A stretch of DNA of 64,000 nucleotides. Source: Chitinophaga sp. CB10 (lineage in GTDB: Bacteria > Bacteroidota > Bacteroidia > Chitinophagales > Chitinophagaceae). Position numbers and translations under genes: made by a program. Shown one piece after another: positions 7,926-14,837 of this stretch. The notes below the pieces were generated by a model. It was not told the origin of the DNA. It saw only the letters and a program-made list of their open reading frames with translations, and did not search any database. Every line of letters begins with the position of its first letter. Positions within the stretch are counted from its first letter, which is position 1. Location of the stretch: NCBI GenBank assembly GCA_001870995.2, contig MLAV02000021.1:1-64000 (forward strand), read 5' to 3'.

Positions 7926-9119
7926 ATGAAGCAATTTACCATATTTTGTTACCTGCTGTTCCTGCCGGCTTTTCTCTTTGCACAGGAGGGTGACCTGTGG
8001 CAGAAAGCCAAATTGGATCCCAACCTGGGCAGTCATCAGTTCCTGGAGTTAAAGTACCATTCGGGTGTGCATATATACGAAGGCAATGAGCTGAAGTCGG
8101 CACTGGACGGAGGCTACCACTCCTTTGAACTCCGCCTCGGCTGGCAGTCCGCCGGGAAGCAGAACTGGCAGCGGGTGTTTAACTGCCCCAGCTACGGGGT
8201 TGGCTTGTACACCGGCAACATTGGCGATCCCCGGGAGTTGGGCAATCCTTCCGGCCTCTACGGCTTCTTTTATGCGCCCATCCGCCGCCGGCCCAAACAT
8301 CATTTTGAAGCCGGTTTATCCCTTGGCGTTACATACGACCTGGCGCCCTACGATTCCATTAAAAACCCCAGCAACGATGCCATCGGCTCAAAGATAGACG
8401 TGTACTTCAACCTGGACGTTGGCGGCGTCTGGAAAATCTCCAACACGTTCGATATCGTCTACGGTTTGGATATCACGCACTTTTCCAATGGCCGCACCCA
8501 TACGCCGAATATGGGCCTCAACATGGTGGGCGGCAACGTAGGGCTGCGTTACAACTTCAATGCTGTTTCCAAAGTATTCCGCACGCAGATCGACAGCCAC
8601 TACATTGCGCCGCGGCGGCCTACCTACATCCTGCAGCCCATTTACCCCGTGAAGCACTATCACCAGTTAGCGCTCTATGGCGCGGTGGGCTTTGTGCAGC
8701 TCAGCAGCGATTTCGGCATTAAAGCCACCTATACCACCGCCTCCCTGGTGCTGGATTACAGTTACCGCTACAGCAATTTCGGCAGCTTTGGCGCAGGGCT
8801 GGACGGCTTTTACGACGGTAGCCTGGGCTACGTATATACGGACCGTTACGGCGCGGCGACTACCTTAGATAAAATGCTCCTTGCCGTTCACGGTAGCCAT
8901 ATGCTGCATATCAGCCGCTTCGAGATCGTTACCCAGCTGGGCGCTTATCTCGCGCAGCGGGACGATCAGAAAGGGAAGTGGTTTCTTCGTGTAGGCCTCC
9001 GGTATAATATCAATAAACGGGGATTCCTGCAGGTAGGACTTAAAACCCTGGACGGCGGTGCTGCGGACTGGATTGAGTGGGGAGGTGGCGCGAAGCTGCG
9101 TTTTGGAGAACAGCGATAG
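7926..9119 (+). CDS. Acyloxyacyl hydrolase, PagL-like lipid A deacylase
   Basis: A 397-residue outer-membrane protein with a signal peptide ending near LFAQ (residue 20). The body is rich in alternating aromatic strands, as in beta barrels. The PagL catalytic region is visible as LDITHFSNG with His185 and Ser187, followed by GLNMVGGNVGLRYNF. PagL enzymes remove the 3-O acyl chain from lipid A. At nearly 400 residues it is about twice the size of Pseudomonas PagL; the extra C-terminal half (about 215-397) has more barrel-like strands and ends with an aromatic-poor KLRFGEQR. It is divergent from the FKBP gene. The family is fairly certain; the activity on this organism's lipid A is inferred. 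Confidence 0.82.
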   Translation: MKQFTIFCYLLFLPAFLFAQEGDLWQKAKLDPNLGSHQFLELKYHSGVHIYEGNELKSALDGGYHSFELRLGWQSAGKQNWQRVFNCPSYGVGLYTGNIGDPRELGNPSGLYGFFYAPIRRRPKHHFEAGLSLGVTYDLAPYDSIKNPSNDAIGSKIDVYFNLDVGGVWKISNTFDIVYGLDITHFSNGRTHTPNMGLNMVGGNVGLRYNFNAVSKVFRTQIDSHYIAPRRPTYILQPIYPVKHYHQLALYGAVGFVQLSSDFGIKATYTTASLVLDYSYRYSNFGSFGAGLDGFYDGSLGYVYTDRYGAATTLDKMLLAVHGSHMLHISRFEIVTQLGAYLAQRDDQKGKWFLRVGLRYNINKRGFLQVGLKTLDGGAADWIEWGGGAKLRFGEQR

Positions 9120-9274
9120 TAGCGAATACTTAATCCGGCAGCGGGCCTTCGTACCGGGGAACCGCGCCCGTACAAAATACCAGTTACGGCATAGCAAAAT
9201 GCGTTTCGGAGAACGGCGCCCTTGCAAACCCTCGCCGCCACGGCATACCGCTCAGCTACTCACTCCATGAAAAC

Positions 9275-9310
9275 GGGGAGAGCCTGAGTTGCGTACTCAA
9301 ATCTCTCCCC
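9275..9310. terminator. Nested inverted repeat between convergent genes
   Basis: Outer arms GGGGAGAG (9275-9282) and CTCTCCCC (9303-9310) enclose a second stem TGAGT/ACTCA. It follows the PagL-like gene and has a T-poor plus-strand exit but A-rich flanks. It could end the plus-strand transcript. Confidence 0.5.
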
Positions 9311-9324
9311 TAAAAAATATAAAA

Positions 9325-9337
9325 ACGCCGAAGGCGT
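9325..9337 (-). terminator. Short UUCG-type terminator of the S15 peptidase gene
   Basis: On the minus strand ACGCC-TTC-GGCGT is followed by TTTTTAT, seven bases after the stop codon of the peptidase gene. Confidence 0.65.
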
Positions 9338-9343
9338 AACCAA

Positions 9344-11230
9344 CTATTTCACCACCGGCAACAGCACGTTGCTCGGATGCGCGGCATCATGGTAAATGCG
9401 GATGTCCGCCTTCTTAAAGTCCTTCGCATCCGCCTTGTAGATGTCCATAAACTGTTGCGGATTGCGGTCTACCAGCGGGAACCAGCTGCTCTGCACCTGG
9501 ATCATAATGCGGTGGCCTTTCTTGAAGGTATGCGCCACATCAGGCATGGTGAACTTCACTGCGGACGGCTGGTTAGGCACAAAAGCTTCCGGCTTTTCAA
9601 AGCTGTTGCGGAACTTGCCGCGCATAATTTCCCCGCGTACCAGCATCTGGTAACCGCCCATCGGGTAAGTGGCGGAAGGCACCCGGCGATGCTCGGATGG
9701 CGCATCTTCCTCATATTTGAAATCATCCGGGAACACGTCGATGAGTTTCACGACAAAATCCGCGTCGGTGCCGCTGGTGCTGGCCACCAGGTCGGCAATC
9801 ACCGGGCCGGCCAGGGTTACGTCCTGGTCGAGGATGGCGGATTGGAATACGGCTACATCCGGGCGGCGGCTCGCAAAGCGCTGATCGTCCGTCATGTAAT
9901 TGATCGTGCGGGAAAAATGCACATCTTCCGTATAGGGCACGGGCTTGTTCGGGTCGCTCACATACTCGGTGAAACTATTGGCGGCAGTCGGTTTAGTGAA
10001 CGAGAGGCCGCCATCGGGCTGCAGGTAGGCCGGTTGCTCCTGCATATCGGCCGGAGGCCATGCCGGCAGGCGTTTCCAGGTGTTTTCGCCGGTGAAGAAG
10101 ATGGTAGCTTCCGCAATATCAGGCGCCTGGCCTTTGCCTTTCAGGTAGTAGTTGAAGAAAGGAATTTCAATATTGTTCGCGTAATATTCGGAGGTATTGC
10201 TGTCAAAACGAACATTGCCGAGGTGGGTGCCATCGTTGGAAGCCCATTGCCCGTGGTACCATGGCCCCATCACAATGCGGTTATTGGCGCCTTTGCTCTG
10301 CGTTTCGATGGCTTTGTAGGTATTCCATGCGCCAAAGCAGTCTTCCGCGTCAAACACGCCGCCTACTTCCAGCATGGCCGGCTTGAGGTTGGTCAGGTAA
10401 GGACGCACGTTGCGGGCTTTCCAATAGTCGTCATAGTTAGGATGCTCGTACATTTCATGCCAGAAGGCCACGCTGTCGCCGATGATTTTCGCGAAGTTCT
10501 TTAGCGGGCCTGTTTCCAGGTAAAATTTATAGTTATCGCGGTTAGGCCAGTCAAAGCCTTTGGGGCCCTGCGTGGTAGGCTTCGGATGCGGATGATCGAA
10601 CACGGTGTAGAAGGAGAAGGCGTCTGAAATAAAGAAGGCCCCGTTGTGATGGAAGTCGTCGCCCATGAACCAGTCGGTAACAGGAGCCTGCGGACTAACG
10701 GCCTTCAGTGCGGGGTGCCCGCTAAGCGCAGCCATGGTGCTGTAAAAGCCGGGGTAGGAGATACCGAACACGCCTACGTTGCCGTTGTTGCCGGCAACGT
10801 TTTTGGTAAGCCAGTCGATGGTATCGTAGGTATCGCTCGCTTCGTCAATATCTTTCTTGCCTTTCTTCGGGTTGTACGGGCGCACGTTTACAAACTTGCC
10901 TTCGCTCATCCAGGTACCGCGCACATCCTGTATTACCATGATGTAGCCTTCCCTCAGGTATTGTTTGTAGTGGTTGCGGTAAAACGGACGGAATTCAGTA
11001 GCTCCGTATGGCGCGCAGCTGTAGGGCGTGCGGGTCATCAGGATCGGATGCTTTTCCGATTGGTCTTTGGGAATGTAGATGGAAGTAAAAAGTTTAACCC
11101 CGTCGCGCATGGGAATATACACTTCCTTTTTGGTGTAGTGCTCATACATCCAGAGTGAATCCTGGTTGATGGCTTTTGTTACAAATGGGAATAACAGCGT
11201 GGCGCAGGCCAGCAGCAGCCATGTTCTCAT
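9344..11230 (-). CDS. Exported S15/CocE-type X-Pro dipeptidyl peptidase or esterase
   Basis: A 628-residue alpha/beta hydrolase with a signal peptide (MRTWLLLACATLLFPFVTKA, cleaved near residue 20). The S15 fold is clear: YIPMRDGVKLFTSIYIPKD at the start, PYGATEF, QDVRGTWMSEG, and the nucleophile Ser158 in VGVFGISYPGF. A C-terminal jelly-roll domain (about 440-620) has LAGPVIADLVASTSGTDADFVVKLIDVFPD, typical of CocE/NonD hydrolases. Members cleave X-Pro dipeptides or acyl/amide bonds; the substrate cannot be told from sequence. It is the last gene of a minus-strand run from 13178, with a short terminator after it. Confidence 0.9.
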   Translation of the reverse strand: MRTWLLLACATLLFPFVTKAINQDSLWMYEHYTKKEVYIPMRDGVKLFTSIYIPKDQSEKHPILMTRTPYSCAPYGATEFRPFYRNHYKQYLREGYIMVIQDVRGTWMSEGKFVNVRPYNPKKGKKDIDEASDTYDTIDWLTKNVAGNNGNVGVFGISYPGFYSTMAALSGHPALKAVSPQAPVTDWFMGDDFHHNGAFFISDAFSFYTVFDHPHPKPTTQGPKGFDWPNRDNYKFYLETGPLKNFAKIIGDSVAFWHEMYEHPNYDDYWKARNVRPYLTNLKPAMLEVGGVFDAEDCFGAWNTYKAIETQSKGANNRIVMGPWYHGQWASNDGTHLGNVRFDSNTSEYYANNIEIPFFNYYLKGKGQAPDIAEATIFFTGENTWKRLPAWPPADMQEQPAYLQPDGGLSFTKPTAANSFTEYVSDPNKPVPYTEDVHFSRTINYMTDDQRFASRRPDVAVFQSAILDQDVTLAGPVIADLVASTSGTDADFVVKLIDVFPDDFKYEEDAPSEHRRVPSATYPMGGYQMLVRGEIMRGKFRNSFEKPEAFVPNQPSAVKFTMPDVAHTFKKGHRIMIQVQSSWFPLVDRNPQQFMDIYKADAKDFKKADIRIYHDAAHPSNVLLPVVK

Positions 11231-11317
11231 AAACAGTTATTTTTTAGAATGGCGTAAAATAACAAAAAGCCGGATTATTCCGTAGCTGAAAAGGATGTGC
11301 GGTAAAAATGGCGAGGG

Positions 11318-11665
11318 TTATCCCAGGGATTCCCGGTCTTTTTTGGGTAGCCCTTTCACCACCAGGTCATAGGAGTTTTTGGTCCATTCCAGTATTAGTT
11401 TATTGGGGAGATGGGAATGCATATCCACTGTATTCCAGTGTTTTTTGTTCATGTGGTACCCCGGGGTAACGCCATCGTAACGTTCCCGCAATTCGATCGC
11501 CTCCTCCGGATCACACTTCAGGTTAATGGACTCAAACAGTTCAATGTCAGTCAGGGCAAACATTTTGCCTTTTACTTTAAACACCAGCGTTTGTTCCCCG
11601 AACGGGAATTCTTCCGTAACGCCGGGGAGGGAAAGGCAGTATTCTCTGAATTGTTCTATGTTCAT
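11318..11665 (-). CDS. MmcQ/YjbR family protein
   Basis: A 115-residue cytoplasmic protein matching the MmcQ/YjbR fold: MNIEQFREYCLSLPGVTEEFPFGEQTLVFKV-type start, then KMFALTDI, a middle KCDPEEAIELRERYDGVTPGYHMNKKHWNTV, and LILEWTKNSYDLVVKGLPKK near the end. Family members have a CyaY-like DNA-binding fold, but their roles are not established. It is intact and of usual length. Its start lies seven bases from a 43-bp palindrome, which could control transcription or expose/hide its start. Confidence 0.88.
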   Translation of the reverse strand: MNIEQFREYCLSLPGVTEEFPFGEQTLVFKVKGKMFALTDIELFESINLKCDPEEAIELRERYDGVTPGYHMNKKHWNTVDMHSHLPNKLILEWTKNSYDLVVKGLPKKDRESLG

Positions 11666-11671
11666 AAACTA

Positions 11672-11714
11672 CATTGCTGAAATTCCGTTACAATGTAACG
11701 AAATTTCAGCAATG
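11672..11714. repeat. 43-bp near-perfect palindrome ahead of the MmcQ/YjbR gene
   Basis: Outer arms CATTGCTGAAATT (11672-11684) and its complement at 11702-11714 are joined to inner arms CGTTACA (11686-11692) and TGTAACG (11694-11700). The only mismatch is 11685 against 11701, and one base forms the centre. No T-run follows on either strand, so it is not a standard terminator. It lies between two minus-strand genes. Confidence 0.75.
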
Positions 11715-11731
11715 AAATGAGTCTTCAGCGA

Positions 11732-12622
11732 CTAGTGTTGCTGGTAGTAAAAGTGGATATTGTATTTTTTCCGTACCGGCTGATCGCGTTCATCCAGCTC
11801 GTATTTCACGTACGATTGTTCCACGGGCAATTGCGTGGCGGGATCGTACTGATAGCTGCAGTAAACGGTTTGCTGGTCCGTCGTATTTTTCAGCCCGCTG
11901 TATTTATGCAGCGTGGTTTGTTTGACGAGGTTATTGGATGCGTCCGCAAAAAGCACGTTACGGTCGAATGTTTCGAGGGCAATGGCCGGGTAGTCGCGGC
12001 AGAGCGGCGTAAAAGGATTCGGATTGGCATCATATTCCTGGTCGGTGATCACTTCGTGCTGCAGATATTGCTTCCGCGCGGTGTCCTGCTGGAAGTAGTT
12101 GAATGCGATGAGTCGCCCCGGGTTGCTGCCGTAATACTGTATATCATTGTAGTACACGTAGGGCAGGTTATCCGCGAGGATGGTATCGTCGTCGCCTATA
12201 CGAACGGGCTGGCCGGCGCTGTTGGTCCTTACCTGCAGCGTATCCGCCATGATGTTGGAGGAACGTACGGAAATGCTGTACCTGGTAAAGCCGGTGGCGC
12301 GGTAATCGACGGAGTCGATCTCCATCAGTTCACTGCCCCAGTATTCCAGTACTTTCATGACTTTACCTTCCGGGCCGTAGATGTACTGGTTATGGGCATC
12401 CCAGCGGCCGGTGATATCGTCATAGAACCAGATTTCGGAGAGGCGGCCTTCCGGGCTATAGATAATACTATCCGTTGGCTGCCCGTTGACAGCTATTTTT
12501 TGCAGCAGCACTAATGGCTTTTTTACTATTTGTTTTTCCTCACGAATCAATCTGGCTGAGAGCAGCAACATGCACAGCACAGCGGCGGAAAGCAGCAGGA
12601 GCCTGGAAGGGATCGTTTTCAT
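11732..12622 (-). CDS. Exported protein, paralogue of the lipoprotein at 4259
   Basis: About 296 residues with an N-terminal hydrophobic export segment (SRLLLLSAAVLCMLLLSA). No lipobox cysteine lies at the expected place, unlike the related gene at 4259-5134. Strand-rich segments such as IYSPEGRLSEIWFYDD and YIYGPEGKVMKVLEY recall YD-type repeats. YDANPNPFTPLC aligns with YDAKPNPLKPLF of the paralogue. The second methionine (12622) is chosen because MKTIPSRLL is a normal signal start; 12637 is also open. The function is unknown. It sits between a small membrane protein and the palindrome. Confidence 0.65.
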   Translation of the reverse strand: MKTIPSRLLLLSAAVLCMLLLSARLIREEKQIVKKPLVLLQKIAVNGQPTDSIIYSPEGRLSEIWFYDDITGRWDAHNQYIYGPEGKVMKVLEYWGSELMEIDSVDYRATGFTRYSISVRSSNIMADTLQVRTNSAGQPVRIGDDDTILADNLPYVYYNDIQYYGSNPGRLIAFNYFQQDTARKQYLQHEVITDQEYDANPNPFTPLCRDYPAIALETFDRNVLFADASNNLVKQTTLHKYSGLKNTTDQQTVYCSYQYDPATQLPVEQSYVKYELDERDQPVRKKYNIHFYYQQH

Positions 12623-12665
12623 AGGAATAAGGTGCAATAGGGAAGTAGAATTTTTTTGCCGGGAA

Positions 12666-13178
12666 TTATTTTTTATTGATAGAAATAATTACCCTCGAAT
12701 AACGCGCGTACGAAATTTCCACTTCCTGGCCCGCCTTGAATCCTTCGAGCGTGCCCCGCATCCAATAGAACAGGCGTTTGCGGTTGGAATCCACTTTCAC
12801 GGAAAAGTTTGTTTGCGTGTCGTTGTTCTCCTGGTACACCGCTTCCAGCGGCGCCTGGATATGCCCTTTCTGAAGGGTGGAAAGGTCACGCTTGATGGCC
12901 CAGTAACGGATGTCGGTTACCTTGATCAGGGCAAATATCAGCGCAATCACAAAGCAGATCAGCCATACCCAGAACCAGATGTTGGTATAGGAAAATAATG
13001 ACTGGTCAGCATCCCCCAACGTATTGTGCGTGTAGAGATAAATCTGAGGAATGACAGCTGCGATCACTAATAAACTGACGCCGATCAGGAAAAACTTGGT
13101 TAGCTGGCGCTTGTTCTGCTTGAGGGCTTCCTGTAATAAGAAGTTCTCCTCCGTTGTCATAAAGGTGTAGTCGGACAT
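12666..13178 (-). CDS. Two-helix membrane protein of unknown function
   Basis: A 170-residue protein. A cytoplasmic N-terminal stretch (about 1-27) leads to a transmembrane helix FFLIGVSLLVIAAVIPQIYLY (about 29-49), a short loop, and a second helix WFWVWLICFVIALIFALI (about 68-86). The remaining 85 residues are soluble and strand-like, ending EVEISYARYSRVIISINKK. The topology puts both ends in the cytoplasm. No family is recognised. It is first in the minus-strand run ending with the S15 peptidase. Confidence 0.6.
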   Translation of the reverse strand: MSDYTFMTTEENFLLQEALKQNKRQLTKFFLIGVSLLVIAAVIPQIYLYTHNTLGDADQSLFSYTNIWFWVWLICFVIALIFALIKVTDIRYWAIKRDLSTLQKGHIQAPLEAVYQENNDTQTNFSVKVDSNRKRLFYWMRGTLEGFKAGQEVEISYARYSRVIISINKK

Positions 13179-13372
13179 AAAGATAGGTTTTTCAGCTCGC
13201 TAATATATATAAAATTAATCAATTAAAGAAATTTACATATGTTTATTTAAATCAATTAATTAGGTGTTAACATGACGGTCCGGGCAGGGTAGCCATTAAT
13301 TGCCTAACTTGCAGCACCATTAACCCATTCATGTTGTTAGCTCCCTCTTAGATCATCATTAAAACAGTCATT

Positions 13373-14626
13373 TTGAAACGGTTACTATTAGTTTTTGCAG
13401 CGGTATTGCTTTCCGGCCTGGAATTATTAGCACAGGATACGACTCAGCAAATGGTAGCGGGTCGTGTAAACAGCGCCTCGAATCAAACAAGGCCATATGT
13501 CATACTGGTATCCATCGATGGGTTCCGGTACGACTATGCGGAGAAGTACCAGGCGCAGAACCTCCTGCGCCTCTCCCAGCAGGGCGTGCGCGCGACGGCT
13601 ATGCAGCCATCTTTTCCATCGCTTACTTTTCCGAATCACTATTCCATTATCACGGGGCTGTATCCGGCGCATCACGGCCTTGTGGATAACCTCTTCTGGG
13701 ACAGGAAGCGGCAGGAGAGATATCGTGTAGGCGACACCGTTAGCGTTGGCGATGGTACCTGGTATGGCGGTACTCCGCTATGGGTACTGGCTGAAAAGCA
13801 GAAGATGCTCAGCGCCAGTTATTTCTGGGTAGGCTCCGAGGCGGCCATACAGGGCATACGGCCTACCTATTACTTTAAATACCAGGAAAAGACCGGTATT
13901 GATACCCGCATTGCGCAGGTGGTAAACTGGCTGAAACTGCCGGAAGAGCAGCGCCCGCACCTGATCACTTTTTACTTCCCGGAAGTGGACCATATGGGGC
14001 ATGGCTTCGGCCCTGATTCCGACAGCGTGCGCGCCGCCGTACACTTTGTGGATGAAGCCATCGGCCGCATGACGGCGGAAGTTGCCAAACTCAACCTGCC
14101 GGTGAATTTCATCATCGTTTCCGATCATGGGATGTTAGCCGTGGATACGGTGAATACCATTGTTATCCCGGAGGATAGCGCGCTGGCTAAACTGAAAGTG
14201 ATGCCGGGTGGTGAAAAGGTGATGTACTATGGCAACAGCGAAGAGGAAATTGCCAACGCCTATCACTTCCTCAAACGCCACGAAAATCATTATACCGCTT
14301 ACCGCAAGCAGGAAACGCCGCTGCGCTGGCATTACGGGCAGGAAGATATTTACGGCCGCATAGGGGATATCATCCTCCTGGCAGAACCGGGCTATGCGTT
14401 TAAAGGCGGTTCAAGAAGAATGCATCCGGGCCACCATGGCTTCGATAATAACCTTACGAATATGAACGCGGTATTTATGGCGTGGGGGCCGGCATTCAAA
14501 ACCAACTACCGCATTGCTACTTTCGAGAATGTGAATATTTATCCGTTGGTGGCATACCTGCTGGGATTGAATATTACACAGCCGATTGATGGTAAGCTGG
14601 AAGTGCTGGAAAATATACTTCATTAA
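13373..14626 (+). CDS. Exported NPP-type phosphodiesterase (alkaline phosphatase superfamily)
   Basis: A 417-residue enzyme with a signal peptide (MKRLLLVFAAVLLSGLELLAQ). The metal-binding Asp49 lies in VILVSIDGFR and the nucleophile Thr85 in PSLTFPNHYS, both typical of nucleotide pyrophosphatase/phosphodiesterases. Later ligands appear in FPEVDHMGHGFGPDS, IIVSDHGM and MHPGHHGFDN. It probably hydrolyses nucleotide phosphodiester or pyrophosphate bonds in the periplasm; other phosphodiesters are possible. The start is TTG at 13373. No ATG fits a complete signal peptide, so a TTG start is accepted. A terminator follows at 14675. Confidence 0.9.
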   Translation: MKRLLLVFAAVLLSGLELLAQDTTQQMVAGRVNSASNQTRPYVILVSIDGFRYDYAEKYQAQNLLRLSQQGVRATAMQPSFPSLTFPNHYSIITGLYPAHHGLVDNLFWDRKRQERYRVGDTVSVGDGTWYGGTPLWVLAEKQKMLSASYFWVGSEAAIQGIRPTYYFKYQEKTGIDTRIAQVVNWLKLPEEQRPHLITFYFPEVDHMGHGFGPDSDSVRAAVHFVDEAIGRMTAEVAKLNLPVNFIIVSDHGMLAVDTVNTIVIPEDSALAKLKVMPGGEKVMYYGNSEEEIANAYHFLKRHENHYTAYRKQETPLRWHYGQEDIYGRIGDIILLAEPGYAFKGGSRRMHPGHHGFDNNLTNMNAVFMAWGPAFKTNYRIATFENVNIYPLVAYLLGLNITQPIDGKLEVLENILH

Positions 14627-14674
14627 TATATTGATCCGGGTTATTGCGCAGTGATGTTGCGTGAATTTTTTAAG

Positions 14675-14703
14675 AAGGGATGGCAAAAGTGCCGTCCCTT
14701 TTG
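14675..14703 (+). terminator. Terminator after the NPP gene
   Basis: An 11-bp stem (AAGGGATGGCA and TGCCGTCCCTT, one G-U pair) with an AAAG loop is followed by TTTT. Confidence 0.75.
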
Positions 14704-14837
14704 CATTGTAATGCCTTTTGCGTTTCAGGATGGAAGCAGCCGGCGCCGCCACCCGGGAAATTCCCCCGGCATCTCTCCCTAAATTTTCGTAACTTAACAG
14801 TGACCCCAAATATTGTTTCCCCCAAAAAGTCAAAATC

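Noticed and set aside
9103..9220. Imperfect repeat after the PagL-like gene (GCGTTT-GGAGAAC)
   Set aside because: Two short, diverged copies are too weak to be a repeat element.
9377..10504. Long open frame antisense to the S15 peptidase
   Set aside because: The peptidase has motifs, signal peptide and terminator; the antisense frame has none.
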